A stretch of 64,000 nt of DNA from Cepaea nemoralis (GCA_014155875.1 JACEFZ010015070.1:123501-187500); one strand, 5' to 3'. Counted from the first letter of the stretch, positions 36,325-49,084 are shown. Notes: generated by a model not told the origin, from the letters alone. Numbers and translations: made by a program.

Positions 36325-36712
36325 CACTGTCATTTACTGCCAATATAGTACCTTGCGGTGTATGGCAGAGGGGTCTTTGAGCCTGGAGAATTAAGGCCGC
36401 CTGGCTAGTGCAGTCATTTATTGCCAATATAGTACCTTGCGGTGTATGGCAGAGGGGTCTTTGAGCCTGGGGAATTAAGGCCGCCTGGCTAGTGCAGTCA
36501 TTTACTGCCAATATAGTACCTTGCGGTGTATGGCAGAGGGGTCTTTGAGCCTGGGGAATTAAGGCCGCCTGGCTAGTGCAGTCGCCAAGAACTGTGCAGG
36601 TTAGGATTTTCTTTTTGCTCCCGACAGAAAAAAATCCACATCTTACCAAGGCTTCGAACCCGGGTCTCCCGAAGGGGAATCCGACATTCTAGCCACTCGG
36701 CCAGCCGCTCCT
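36325..36712 (-). mobile_element. tRNA-derived SINE, family B, with internal triplication
   Basis: On the minus strand it starts GGAGCGGCTGGCCGAGTGGC (A-box at 36700) with B-box GGGTTCGAAGCC near 36650. The body then holds an 84-bp unit three times (36329-36580) with a couple of differences. The unit contains AGCCAGGCGGCCTTAATTCC, which occurs once in the family B copy at 43398. Confidence 0.85.
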
Positions 36713-36744
36713 CTGTTACAAACACACTGTTATATTAGAATTAG

Positions 36745-37000
36745 GGGCCCGGAGTGGCAAGAGCATTGGGCTGCAGACCAGATGGTCATGTGTTTACATA
36801 CACTATTCCAATTCCAATTCAAATTTTCGACACACACAAAAAAAAAAAACATTCCAAATTCGGTCGCGTCCAACCTGCTTCCTCAGCGTCGGATATTGTT
36901 GAGATTCGTGGTTGTGTGGATTGTTAGTCATAATTCATACTGGTTTTATTGATTCCGCTCTGTTTGTCGGATAAAGTTCTTTTGTGCTGTCTGGTTATTT
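36745..37000 (+). mobile_element. Possible tRNA-derived SINE, family D
   Basis: GGCCCGGAGTGGCAAGAGC followed by a tRNA-like arm (GGGCTGCAGACCAGATGGTC). The B-box is degenerate. A single copy is seen, so the call is weak. Confidence 0.4.
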
Positions 37001-37788
37001 TCTTCTGTCTTATGGTGTGTTGTTCTCACCGGGGCTGGTCCCGGTTTACATACACATTGAGCCGGGTTTTAAAAACTGGCCTTTTCTAGTGGGCCCACCC
37101 AGCCTGAAATGAGTACTAAAGCATGACATGGGAAGAGAAGGCTGCCGGTGTGACAATGATCACCTCACTCATCCACTACCGACTGGGTTATACAACTTTG
37201 GGGTTAGCACCATATACTCAAAGGCCTCAAGACATGAAAAAAGCGCCATTACATTTTAGTTATTTTAATACTAGGATTAGCTTTTGCGCGTTGCGTTCGG
37301 GTGTAAAAATTCGGTTACTAGATACGATTTACATGTTCCTATAGTTTTGTTTCCAGTGTTTTTTCTGTTACTAGATGACGATTTTTGGCGAAACGTTAGA
37401 AGAATGTGTCTATGTTTTGTAGAGATTCCTGGTCAATTTTACACTACTTTGTTTTACATATTTAAAATATGTTCCATTACTTCTCATTATTAAAATAATT
37501 GTTTAGTAGAGGACTAAGTTAATGTGATAATTTATCGCCACCAGGAATCATTTTGTAATACAATATCACGCGCTGACTACGGAAGAAAAGTGATTTTCAG
37601 TCAATAATGAGCCCAATTGGTCGCATTATCAGGAAAGAATGCACAGCAGGCATCACAGCGGGAGGAAATCCTGGCACTAAAAATAATCGGGCCTACTGGC
37701 ACTCAGTTTTCCCCGAGGAAGACAGGACGGCTCCCCCGTTACAATTAGACAGACCAGATATCCGTTCCGGTACTAATTGTCGGGCGTC
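37001..37788. other. Unassigned stretch
   Basis: No supported gene or repeat. Confidence 0.4.
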
Positions 37789-38380
<592 letters not shown>

Positions 38381-38569
38381 CTGTCTCGCCCTCACACTCA
38401 ACCCACCGCAGCCTTTGTTACATAAATTACCTAGTTTGAGGTGCACAAGAAAGTAGGCCAGGCATCGTTCTATCCTACATAACTGTACAACACATATTTA
38501 GAATATGTAACGGAAAACGTCAATAGAGAATAGATCTGTAACAATTCTGATCCATTTGTAACTGGTGAA

Positions 38570-38640
38570 ATCTAATTCTAGACCTCACATATGCAGGTGA
38601 CACAGTCCTCCTGTCGAACAGCGAACAGTGAATGCAACAG
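38570..38640 (+). pseudogene. LINE RT catalytic-box scrap
   Basis: Translation LTYAGDTVLLSNSEQ matches the RT catalytic box YADD with Asp-to-Gly change at the first catalytic Asp. It is too short to assign a family. Confidence 0.5.
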
Positions 38641-39060
38641 TTAAAGGGGCGCAGAGATGTTTCCAAGGCACCAGGGCCGGGCTATATACTGGCCAAGACC
38701 TATTGACGCGTCCTCGTCGAGCGTCCTGGGCAACAGGTCCCTTCGGGGTCCTGGCTAAAGTCAGTAGGATCGCCGATTCCTCCGAAGTCGGAGAGTGTCT
38801 GTACCGCGAGGAACCACCAGTCTGCACACCAATAAACCAGACATGCAACGACGGATACTCACGCAAACCTCAGGTCCTGTATGACATCACACTGATGTTG
38901 GACAACAGGATGCCTTCATCCGACACACAGGACTTCGCGCTGGAGCTCAAGCCAACGAACACAAGCAAGCAAGCAACAGTTATTGCTGCCTATCGTAACC
39001 CGATGGACTCATAGATGCAGGATAACAACATCGACAACGTGGCTGGGCTGAAACAAGAAT
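38641..39060 (+). other. Open stretch of unknown nature
   Basis: A frame of 128 codons (38628-39014) carries a Cys-bearing segment (ECLYREEPPVCTPINQTCND). I do not recognise it. It may be chance or a decayed element. Confidence 0.25.
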
Positions 39061-39663
39061 GTGGGACCCGGGGACCCACGTGAGAAAATGTTAACAATCG
39101 AACCCATAAATCAGCTGTCAGTGGGACCCGTGGACCCACGTGAGAAAACGTTAACAATCGAACCCATAAATCAGCTGTCAGTGGGACCCGGGGACCCACG
39201 TGAGAAAACGTTAACAATCGAACCCATAAATCAGCTGTCAGTGGGACCCGTGGACCCACGTGAGAAAACGTTAACAATCGAACCCATAAATCAGCTGTCA
39301 GTGGGACCCGGGGACCCACGTGAGAAAACGTTAACAATCGAACCCATAAATCAGCTGTCAGTGGGACCCGGGGACCCACGTGAGAAAACGTTAACAATCG
39401 AACCCATAAATCAGCTGTCAGTGGGACCCGTGGACCCACGTGAGAAAACGTTAACAATCGAACCCATAAATCAGCTGTCAGTGGGACCCGGGGACCCACG
39501 TGAGAAAACGTTAACAATCGAACCCATAAATCAGCTGTCAGTGGGACCCGGGGACCCACGTGAGAAAACGTTAACAATCGAACCCATAAATCAGCTGTCA
39601 GTGGGACCCGTGGACCCACGTGAGAAAACGTTAACAATCGAACCCATAAATCAGCTGTCAGCA
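39061..39663. repeat. 60-bp minisatellite, 10 copies
   Basis: Nearly perfect 60-bp units (GTGGGACCCG, then GGACCCACGTGAGAAAACG, then CAATCGAACCCATAAATC). The visible variation is a G or T at base 11, in the order G T G T G G T G G T, plus one change in unit 1. Frames on both strands stay open, which is not coding evidence. Confidence 0.98.
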
Positions 39664-41020
39664 TTCGGGGTAGATCTGCTAGTGGGGTGATTAAGTGATT
39701 CGTTTACGTAAGCCAGTAGCTAAAGAAGTGAATGAATTAGTAATGAATTAATCAAGGGTGACGAAATCCTGTTATCATGCACAAGTGTGGTGCTTTCGTC
39801 AGCTGTAATATTCCCGTTGAGGAGGGAGGGGGATAAAGTGTAAGTGAAAGAAAGCAAATGCGCCCAGAGGTATCAGCCTAGATAAATAGACAGGTGTGAA
39901 ATAAGAACCTTGTCAGGAGGAAGCACCTGTATCATAGAGAACTGTGCATATTATTCCTTACAGGAGGAATGTTCCCTTACTCCCTGACCCTGTCTGTCAA
40001 AAAGAGGGATGTTTCCTCACTCCCTGACACTGTCTATTAAAAGGAGGGATGCTCTCTCACTCATTGACACTGCCTGTCAAAAGACAGCAAAGATCACAAT
40101 CCCTTTCGAGACTATAAAAAGATGTCAACAAGCTTGAAATGAATGGGGCGAAGATAGCCATGGCGGAATGAAACTAGCGACATCTTTATCTGCAGAAGAT
40201 TGTGTCCCAGAGAGTATAGTTGGAGAAAATTGGATATGATGGACACCACTTAGGCCCTCAAAGAAATGGATTAATACGTTGCTGAGCTTTGATTGGCAGT
40301 CGAAATTGCACGAGCGGGGAAAAGGTTATAATCAATCAATAACTTCACTTATCAGTAACTTTATCGTAATTTGTGATAGTCCGCCCGTCGCCATTTTCCT
40401 GTGTTAATAGGCCGTCACAATGAACCCGATGACGTAACATCTTGTTCACTCTTAGCTATTTTCTAAAATCGGAAATTACTTTCGTAGGTACTGATTGCCT
40501 CTCATAGAAGCAGAGAACAGAAGTAGGAATTAGAGGACACACCAGACCTTTAAATATTGAAAGCGTTGTGGGTAACACACCTGCATGTTAATCTACCGTC
40601 TCTGAATGACGACAGCGATCGTTGTATGAGCAAGCGTACTTCGACATACGACGAACTAGACACGGTTAAAAAGGGTGTCTTTATTAGCCAGGTCTATCAT
40701 CTGAAACCTATGCTGCTATTTCAATGACTGATTACTAATTCTGTACATATTCCGTTCTTGTGGGTTCAGGCAGATGATAGAATATGCTAACGATGACACC
40801 TGCCCATTAGGCAACAACTAAATAAGAAAATCGGGGCTTTTTACTTTAAATATTACAGAAATGTTCTTATAATATCCTGGCCTGGAAGAAGAAAAAACCG
40901 ACATTCTCCAAGATTTGAACACGGACACAAGCTGTCTCATAAATTGTATCCTGTCTCAGAAACTGAAATACTTTGACTATATTAAACGCGGCAGTGGTTT
41001 AGATAGAACAGCCATGAAAG
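39664..41020. other. Mostly unassigned; short 50-bp repeat
   Basis: Three degenerate units of about 50 bp at 39955-40085 (GGAGGGATG.T..CTCACTCC, CTGACACTGTCTGTCAAAA). No gene. Confidence 0.5.
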
Positions 41021-41029
41021 ATATGGGTG

Positions 41030-41300
41030 GGAGCGGATAGATTGGCTGCAAAACCTTCAACGGTTGGGACACTCATCATAGACAAGGCAGACATACTGAA
41101 GACTGAAGACTGTCAATGAACGTGTAATAGTTGAAGACATCTAGCGGATGAAACAACATGTTCAAGGATGCTGGCACAAGGAGTCAGGTGTGGGTCTGGT
41201 AGAATGGGATGTATGACAGGGGGAAGTCGATGAGTTTACAATCGGTGTGTCAGTGGAACGATTAACATTTATACTTTGCCACATTTGCTGCGGCAGAGAA
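41030..41300 (+). pseudogene. RNase H LINE fragment
   Basis: Translation GADRLAAKPSTVGTLIIDKA matches ADRLAGSAKLGGVLMHDKA of the fragment at 62478, the last Asp motif of a LINE RNase H. It decays soon after. Confidence 0.55.
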
Positions 41301-41404
41301 TCTAGGGGTTTCTGTGGAATGTTATATCGATTCTTAAATCAACCTTAATTCAATCAATCCTTACATTATGGTTGGTCTTTATCTATTAATGATTAGCTCG
41401 TGTT

Positions 41405-41570
41405 AGATCACAACTAAATACTCATCATCATCATCATCATCATAATCATCATCATCATCATCCATATCTTCTACTTTTGCAGTCCAGCGTCGTGGGAATA
41501 GATAGTTGACGCTCCAGCGCTCGATGGGTGGCACTGGATAGTGTAATTCCGTATGATTGTACTAAATACT
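41405..41570 (-). mobile_element. Dispersed repeat Y, copy 2
   Basis: ATC triplets at 41413-41463 followed by the same 120 bp as 33840-33955. Confidence 0.7.
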
Positions 41571-41754
41571 AATAAGTATAGCAGACTTGGTAGCTGTTGA
41601 TTTCATAACAGGCGGAACAGATTGCTAAGTGTTGACAGCTGCAGGTGTCTCAAGATCATTCATCAGGGCCATACGCAAGACACAAGAAATGTATGGGCCA
41701 TATCAACAGTAGAAGTGGAATAGACAATATTGCCTTATATGAGAAGATTCTAGG

Positions 41755-41935
41755 CAAGGAAGATAGAGAAAGATGTGCGTGGAAAGAGGAAGACAGAGAA
41801 AGGTGCATGTGGAAACGGGAAAACAGAGAAAGGTGTATAAAGAAATGGGAAGACAGAGAAATGTGCTTATGGAAAACTGTAATAACTGGGCAACAAATAA
41901 TAATGTAAGAAACACCAACTCCATCGACATATATG
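41755..41935. repeat. 30-bp tandem repeat and flank shared with 53050
   Basis: Four units of 30 bp (GAAGACAGAGAAAGGTG.. type) at 41758-41878. They read in one frame as DRERCAWKEE, DRERCMWKRE, NRERCIKKWE, DREMCLWKT. The following AACTGGGCAACAAATAATAATGT recurs inverted, with changes, at 53060-53100. The ORF (41645-41908, 87 codons) is not supported as a gene. Confidence 0.75.
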
Positions 41936-42844
41936 CCAGAGGACTGCAAAGTCATGATCGCCGATGTCTGCTTCAGACCAGACTCTTGAATAGAAAGATT
42001 TCTTTGAGATTAATTTTTATTATCGTTCATCGTATTACCAATTTGCAGTGATCATTTGTTCAACTAAGTGCATTCAATGTTTCAATAACAGCTCCCAGTT
42101 AGGGATGTGTAATTATTTTATTTAGCTTGCACTTGTGAGAAAACCAGGAAGACTGCGTCAGAGAATCGGACAATCAAAGAGCCATGATTCACGGTCATTG
42201 TCGCATCAAGGCTGCAGATAATCATTGTTATACCTCAACCGAGACAGACATGAAGCATCGAAGGATCTGTCATTTCGAAGGAGTGAGCCCTGCGTTACTG
42301 CCTATCTTCCGGGTGTCCCAAACATCAGATCATGCGTCTTTATACTATTTACGTTTGGTCAAAACATTCGAAAAAATACGACTACCCTAGTGGCTACTTC
42401 GATTCTTATTATCCCTATACCATTTTCTGTTTCTTATTTCTTATTCTCTATTCTGATTCCGTTTTCAGTCTGACAACACAACAATTATGTATAACATTTT
42501 AAAAAGCACGTAGTCACAATTTTTGGGGCTGAAAGCTTTAAGCTTTACATCGGACCACCTCGACTCATGCCCTCTTTATAGTATGTCAATCTTTGTACAT
42601 GGAGCCACTTCCTATGGACATTGAGTTGGGGTGTATTGGCAAGGAATAAGTCAAGCCCTTGAAGAAACTAGCATCACTAGAGACCTACTCTCATCTAACA
42701 TCATGCGTGCTGGGCGGAACCCTGACCTGGTTCCATCGGAACATGCCTCGCCACAGACGTGGAGTTCCAGTACCGACCTTGCATAGCCCGCTAGTTTCTG
42801 AGCTCGGAGAGGGGTGGCAAATCTCGGCAACACAATTCTTGTGA
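41936..42844. other. Unassigned stretch
   Basis: No supported gene or repeat. Confidence 0.4.
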
Positions 42845-43395
42845 AAATGATGCTTTGGTACAGGTATGCTTTGGTACAGGTATGTTTTGATACAGAGATT
42901 ATTTGGTACAGGGATATTTTGGTGCAGGGATACTGTGGTACAGGGATGCTTTGGTATAAGGATACTGTGGTACGTGGATGCTTTTGTACAGGGATACTGT
43001 GGTACAGGGATGCTTTGGTACAGGGATACTGTGGTACAGATAGGCTTTGGTACAGGTATGCTTTGATACAGGGATGCTTTGGTACAGGGATACTTTGGTA
43101 CATGGATACTGTGGTACAGGGATGCTTTGGTACTGGGATACTGTGGTACAGGGATGCTTTGGTACAGGGCTACTGTGGTAACGGCATGCTTTGGTACAGG
43201 TATGCTTTGATACAGGGATGCTTTGGTAAAGGGATACTTTGGTACAGGGATACTGTGGTACAGGGATGCTTTGGTACAGGGATACTGTGGTACATGGATG
43301 CTTTGGTACAGGGATACTGTGGTACAGGGACGTTTTGGTACAGGGATACTGTGATACATGGATGCTTCGGTACAGGGATGCTTCGGTACAGAAAA
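42845..43395. repeat. 16-bp minisatellite, about 34 copies
   Basis: Units GGTACAGGGATGCTTT and GGTACAGGGATACTGT alternate irregularly. Long frames are open on both strands through most of the array; this reflects composition, not genes. Confidence 0.96.
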
Positions 43396-43397
43396 GC

Positions 43398-43582
43398 GTC
43401 TGAGTGGATAGAACGTCTCCCATTTGGGAGACCCGAGTTCGAATTCTAGGCAAGTAGATGTATTTATTTTTTCTGTCAGGGCAAACAAGAAAACCCTAAA
43501 CTGTACAGTTCATGGCGAATGCACTAGCCAGGCGGCCTTAATTCCTCAGGTTGAAGACACCATCCCCCCCCCCCCCCCCCTT
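43398..43582 (+). mobile_element. tRNA-derived SINE, family B, copy 2, ending in poly-C
   Basis: tRNA-like head (CTGAGTGGATAGAACGTCTC, B-box GAGTTCGAATTC) then the family B body (AGCCAGGCGGCCTTAATTCC). A C run of about 16 follows at 43564-43580. Confidence 0.8.
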
Positions 43583-44257
43583 TCCGTACTATATGCATTA
43601 ATGTTAGTTTTGACAGGTACAAAGGGATGTGTCCACAGAAACAGCACTCCTATAGATGGACGCCCTTGTCGAGGCTCCTGGGACCTGCATGCCAGTGCCT
43701 CAGAGTTTAAACTTCCAGAGACGTGATCAAAACCCCGCCCCGCTACCGAGCAAGCAGGACATGACGTTTCTGATCGTCAGAAGTGGTCACCCTTCCAGGA
43801 ATGTTTCAGCTCTTCACTATCCTGACACTCTCTGGGGGAGGGCCAACCGAGTCATAACTCCGGGTGTCTTTCTCCTGCCTTACATTTGTACCCTATTTAC
43901 AACTACAACATGCGAGCAAAAACAAGGTTGAAAGACACATGAGAAATCACAACAATGCTGCAGGGAAGAGTAGTAATTATAATACAACCCTGTGTTTGTT
44001 TAAATGTCAAACACATACACTTAACATCGTAGTCTTGCGCTCTTACAGGTCAGCGCGACCTAAATAAATGTTTCTGGATCGTCTAGCGGTGATTGATTGT
44101 GCGTTCAGTGTGTCAAATAATTACCCGGCTTTCTCTGAACAGTTGCAGTAGTGCTCGTGTACTGAAGATCTGCTTGCTAATTATATCATACATATGTGAG
44201 TGACTCGGACAGCCGGGGTAACTAACATCGATTGCCTGGAACAGTCTGGTGAAAGTT
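43583..44257. other. Unassigned stretch
   Basis: No supported gene or repeat. Confidence 0.4.
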
Positions 44258-44420
44258 GAAGTTAGTTGTATGCCCTTTATAGGACATCGCAATCATCCCT
44301 AGTATTTTTGGCTGTTTCTCATTTACTAGCAGAATTTTACGTTCAATATTTTGCAATTGCTTTCGGACGATCGACGCTCATGTCATCAAAATCAACTCAA
44401 GGCGGTCTTGCTAAATTTGT
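44258..44420. mobile_element. Foldback MITE family E, partial copy
   Basis: Left-arm sequence AAGTTAGTTGTATGCCC, then TTTTTGGCTGTTTCTCATTT and GCTTTCGGACGATCGACGCT, aligning to 57281-57440. Confidence 0.6.
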
Positions 44421-44489
44421 AAAGTTCAGTTCGTAGCGCAATATCAATTGTAACGATAAAAAGTAGCCAATTGTTACATATAACCTGCA

Positions 44490-44895
44490 CTTGTTAATGG
44501 ATGTGAAACGTGATCAGTGAGCAGAGAAGTTGAAAAACATATAATGGCGGTGGAAATGTTGTTTCTGAACAAAATGCAAAGAATACCATTGACAGACAGA
44601 AAAATCAATAACCAAGTCCTACTAGGAACAAATTAAAATCGTAAACTGATTAGAGAAATTAGAAGTAGACAGTCACAATTTGTTTGGTCTACGTTATGGG
44701 AAGAAATAAATTGGAGAACTTGTTGACAACTAGCAAGATTGAGGGGAAGACAACAAGGGGAAGGCAGAGGAGTAAACACCTGGCTATCTTCGCCACGTGG
44801 CATGGTCGAGACAAGAACACGGAGCTAATCCACGACTCCGGTGATCGAGTGAGATGGCGAAACGTGACCCTACTATGCATTGTCAACAGCTTGCT
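44490..44895 (+). pseudogene. LINE-R ORF2 C-terminal fragment
   Basis: Broken translation NGCETWSVSREVEKHIMAVE, LIREIRSRQSQF, then KLENLLTTSKIEGKTTRG. It aligns with 46228-46680. Stops and frameshifts are present. Confidence 0.8.
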
Positions 44896-44924
44896 ATAAT
44901 TCGGAGTTGTTAGTTAAACCTGGT

Positions 44925-45003
44925 GTCAAGTTAGTTAATTAGTTGGTTAGTTGGTTAGTTAGTTAGTTATTTGGTTGGTTTGCTGGTTTTAGTTAGTTAC
45001 CTT

Positions 45004-45049
<46 letters not shown>

Positions 45050-45052
45050 CGA
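44925..45052. repeat. TAGT tetranucleotide array
   Basis: TTAG/TAGT units with small interruptions. The last part is the reversed tail (ACTA) of the LINE fragment that follows. Confidence 0.9.
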
Positions 45053-45450
45053 CAGATCATCCTCATTGCACACCGAACCATTCAGTCTATAAGTGCTCAG
45101 ATCCCCTCCTCGGTAAATCCCGCAGCATGTAGCGGCTAACGACACCGGTTCTGTATTGGTTTATCAATCTTCTTTGGCTTCCTGCAAAGTTTTCTTGTTT
45201 GCCCACACCTCTTTTAACTTGCTGTTCTCGCAGTCTGACCATGGTTGTAGATTCAGAAATCACTTGGTTCTCGCAAAAGTCTTACTTCTCGTAGAACATT
45301 CAGTATATCAGCCTGGTCCATGGCTCGTCCGCCCTCTACAGTAGCCTTACCTGCAATTTTGTCAGTTTGCTCATTTCTTTGTACACCCGCATTCCCTGGC
45401 ACGAAAATGAAACTAATCTTTGACAGCCGTGACCGATCCAGAGACAACCA
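45053..45450 (-). pseudogene. RNase H LINE 3' fragment
   Basis: Minus-strand translation SFIFVPGNAGVQRNEQTDKI then AMDQADIL matches the LINE RNase H region (SPGHAGVLGNEQADRLAG) at 62478. The 3' end CGACTAACTAAC merges into the ACTA tail. Confidence 0.75.
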
Positions 45451-46030
45451 CTGTCTTCATACTCACCGCATCTCTAACTTCCTGAGCGTACCCATTGAGT
45501 CACTAAGTGTTTACACGAATCAGTTAAAGTGGTCGACTTTTTAAAAACTACGTCTATTTTTTCAACAAACTGCTGGCAGTCACGGCAAAATCTCGGCTGT
45601 CTTCCTTAAGAGTTCTTCCTCCAACCTGGGCTGTCTGTGTCTCCAGCAAGCGATTGTCTTTGTTACAAATTTGTGTCTCCAGTCAAGCGATTGTCGTTGT
45701 TACGAACCATCTTACTGAAAGTTGATCTGCAATCCCTTCTTCATATTTGGCTGCCAAGTTTGCACCATCATTAACGAAATGTGAAATAAAAACAGCTGAC
45801 GTCAGCTGTGCAGTGCCGTGTAAAGACCACCTGTTCTGGTGTGAGAACTAACCGGGGTTACGTGACTGCAGTTGGCGTCAAACATAATTTACATATCAAA
45901 CGTAACCTATATTTTTGGTATCAGAAATCACGATGTCAACCACACACGCAACTGTGTTATTTCAATAACAGCAATTGATCTTTCTTTCTTATTGTGACAT
46001 TCCAGCTACTCAGGGAAAATGCAATAAAAC

Positions 46031-46032
<2 letters not shown>
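45451..46032. other. Unassigned stretch
   Basis: No supported gene. A short direct duplication (CTCCAG.CAAGCGATTGTC, near 45641 and 45678) is present. Confidence 0.4.

Positions 46033-46090
<58 letters not shown>
46033..46090. repeat. GT microsatellite
   Basis: About 55 bases of GT ending in GCGCGCGC. Confidence 0.98.
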
Positions 46091-46095
<5 letters not shown>

Positions 46096-46227
46096 AGGTG
46101 TGTGAATGTGTGTATATATACGATGTAGCTGGGTATAGTAAACTCTACCAACAGGAGATATAATGCACCTCCTTTCCCGCTCTAGCCTACAGTTGGTGTG
46201 TGCCATGCTGTGCCGTGACCTGGTTAC

Positions 46228-46680
46228 ATTATGGTATGTCTATCCACGGCTACATAGAACCTATACTTTTGTATGGATGTGAAGCGTGGACAATAAGCAG
46301 TCAAGCTAAACAACATCTGATGGCTGTAGAATTGTGGTTTCTCAGAAAAATGCAAAGAATACCATGGACAGACAGAAAAACCAATGGACAAGTCCTTCAA
46401 GAAATAAATGAAGATCGTACACTGATTAGAGAAATTAGACGTAGACAGTTAAAAAATTTTTGGACATGTTATGAGAAGAAATGAATTGGAGAACTTGGTG
46501 ACAACTGGCAAGATCGAAGGGAAGAGACCAAGGGGAAGATCGAGAAGTAAATACCTGGATGGCTTGGCCACGTGGCATGGTCGAGACAGGAACACGGAGC
46601 TGATCCACGACTCTGATGATCGAGTGAGATGGCAGAACATGACCGCCCACGCTTATCGGCATGGCACATGATGGATGGAT
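46228..46680 (+). pseudogene. LINE-R ORF2 C-terminus, best-preserved copy
   Basis: C-terminal part of an endonuclease-RT LINE: EPILLYGCEAWTISSQ, MQRIPWTDRKTNGQVLQ and LIREIRRRQ. A frameshift at the TTAAAAAATTTTT run near 46450 follows, then ELENLVTTGKIEGKRPRG, SKYLDGLATWHGRDRN and a stop at 46669-46671. An ATGG simple tail lies at 46671-46682. It is 5'-truncated with no catalytic box. Confidence 0.85.
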
Positions 46681-46869
46681 CCACGGATGGGAAGTTCCAG
46701 TGTCCGGTGTTGAACACCCCCGCTGGTTTCTGAGCGTGGAGAGGACAAGGAGAGCTCCGCAGTCGAGTCCTCGAGGGGAGGTCAGTTTGGTACCGGTGTG
46801 GGAGACAAGTGTATACACAACCTGACTTATAGATGCAACCTTTCTCATAGCTCAGGTGATCTGCTCGCC

Positions 46870-46958
46870 AAAAGTTTCTTCTTCTTCTTCTTCTTCTTCT
46901 TCTTCTTCTTCTTCTTCTTCTTCTTCTTCTTCTTCTTCTTCTTCTTCTTCTTCTTCTT
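46870..46958. repeat. TTC trinucleotide array
   Basis: About 29 TTC/CTT triplets. Confidence 0.98.
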
Positions 46959-48309
46959 GTTCCGTTCCCTTGACATTGATTGTCTATATCTGCAATATGT
47001 CTCTTGTATAAGCTTCATTGTCTTTCGTAGTTCACCCAGTGGTCCATCGAGTTTATCTTCCATTGTTGTTTTTCTAGCCCAGAAGGTTTGCCTAGATATG
47101 TCGTAATTTGGCCAGTCTTGGAATATGTGATCTGCTATCTCCAGCGCTAATCCACTTAAGCGTTAAATTTATGTCCTGCAAAGGTCTGACAACCAACCAA
47201 CCAATATACCAACCAACCAACCAACCAACCTACCTACCTACCTACCTACCTACCTACCAACCAACCAAGCAAGTTAAAGTTTGAGTTTTGTCAGAAGTGA
47301 AAGACAACCTAGAAAGTAAAACAATACATAAGCAGACGTACCTGAAAGTTCCCCTAGGTCCTCTTCTCCAGGTCGGCGGGAGAGAAAAGAGCGAAACGAG
47401 CCCGAAATAAAGTCTACCAGGTCGAGAAATGGGGAAACCAGTGAAATCCTGTCATCCTGCTCCTCGGGGATATCTTGACACTGATCTGTGTAAAGTGACA
47501 TGTTCGTGCTAAACATAATGTCACATTCACAATGTGTATGTTTGTTTCTGAGAGGCAGGCTAATCAATTAGGGTGAATGTCTCCATAGAAACGTGTGAAA
47601 AAGAAGGCAGAAGGTTGGCGAAAGAAAATGCGGGGAAATCCCCGAGGCTAATGGTCGTACTGGATTGATATATGTATAAATGTTGATTCATAAATCGGGA
47701 CATCAGGAAACAGGGAAGAAGCAGATGTTAAGGATTCACACAACAATAATAGACAACTGACAAGGTTGTGGAATGCTGGTTCCAACCCTCCGAACGCATG
47801 TCTTTAATAAACACATTTTCTTAATTCATGTTATGGTATAAGCTTGGGGTCTTTTTCTATTGCTTCTGTTTCTTCTTTTCCTCCTCTTTCTTATCTTTAT
47901 CTTCTCCCCTTTCTCCTATTTCGTCCTCCTCCTCTTATTCATCCTCCTTATCTTCTTCCTCCTACACCCTTTTCCCCACTCCTCCTCCTCCACCCCTTCT
48001 CTCTTCTTCTCCTCTACAACTTCTTTTTTTTGCTACTCTCTCCTCGTCGTCTTTTTGTTTCATTTTTAACTCTTGCTTAATTGCAGCCATTGTGTTAACA
48101 AAGAAAATAAAAAGCTGTTGGTATACGAACAACAAGCGATTACTCAAATACATCCGTATACTGTATTCGACAAACAATACACGATTACTCAATGCATCGT
48201 GACCCCAACTATTAGGCATCTACAACCGGGGTTGTGCAGACTGAAAGATTTCACAGTGACTCTAAGATTATAGTTCGGATAACATTGCACCCCACTCGAA
48301 CAATATCAC
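46959..48309. other. Unassigned; tetranucleotide and CT-rich tracts
   Basis: CCAA/CCTA tetramers at 47197-47268 and a CT-rich tract at 47860-48060. A minus-strand frame at 47567-47274 has no recognised domain. No gene supported. Confidence 0.5.
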
Positions 48310-48615
48310 AGACTATATGAGTTGAGTTGAGCTGAGTTAAGATGAGTTGAGCTGAGTTAAGATGAGTTGAGTTGAGTTGAGTTGAGCTAAGTTAAGTTGA
48401 GTTGAGTTGAGTTTAGTCAAGAACCCTCATCACGGCACTAGGGACATGTCCATAAGCGCCCTATTCTCATCTTCAACAACCAGCGAAGAGTCCCAACATT
48501 TATGGCAGCAGTTGCGATCTCATTATGTGTCCGCCTGCCTTTCCCCGAGCACTGAGTGTCGGTCAAATCTTCTTGTCACTCCCTGCTGCACAATTTTGTC
48601 CAGATTGTGATAGTG
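48310..48615 (-). pseudogene. RNase H LINE 3' end with GTTGA tail
   Basis: GAGTT/AAGTT pentamers at 48316-48413 are the reversed tail. The minus strand then encodes a C-terminus like WLLRMGTGRLWECPECCDVG of the 62478 fragment, with substitutions and shifts. Confidence 0.65.
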
Positions 48616-48979
48616 TTTCTGTTCTCCCACACTTTCCACAACATCCCAAAGGCAACATTAAAGACTATATGTGTTTTATATTTAGCCAAAATATCATTCA
48701 TCCATTCACTTCAAATTATATATAACTATGCACCTGACGAAGTATGTCAGGCAATAAATCGCGCAGCCTGTTTTTTTGTGTGTGCTTCTGTGTGTAAATA
48801 ACATGTATAACAACCTGTAAACCAGTCATGTGCCAAGTATTATAAGGAACCCGTGGTAGGTCTAGCAAATGGGGAATTTATTTGATCCTAGACAAAACTG
48901 CTCGAAATTCCAGGAAAGGAACCAGTCCCAGGATCTGAAACGCAAATGACTTCTCCCCACGACACCTAAAGTTATAAAT

Positions 48980-49011
48980 GGAAGACGACGACGACGACGA
49001 CGACGACGACG

Positions 49012-49042
<31 letters not shown>
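48980..49042. repeat. GAC and AAC trinucleotide arrays
   Basis: About ten GAC units pass into about ten AAC units. Confidence 0.97.
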
Positions 49043-49084
49043 ACTATTTTTGCATCACCTATTGAATTTTCTCTATCCTGCAGA

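Noticed and set aside
36640..36712. Functional tRNA gene
   Set aside because: A- and B-box-like sequences are present, but the tRNA fold is poor and the sequence continues into a dispersed SINE body; the same holds for the heads at 18241, 35950, 43398, 55522 and 63921.
39061..39690. 209-aa and 224-aa frames over the 60-bp array
   Set aside because: Open on both strands in a perfect tandem repeat; nothing suggests translation.
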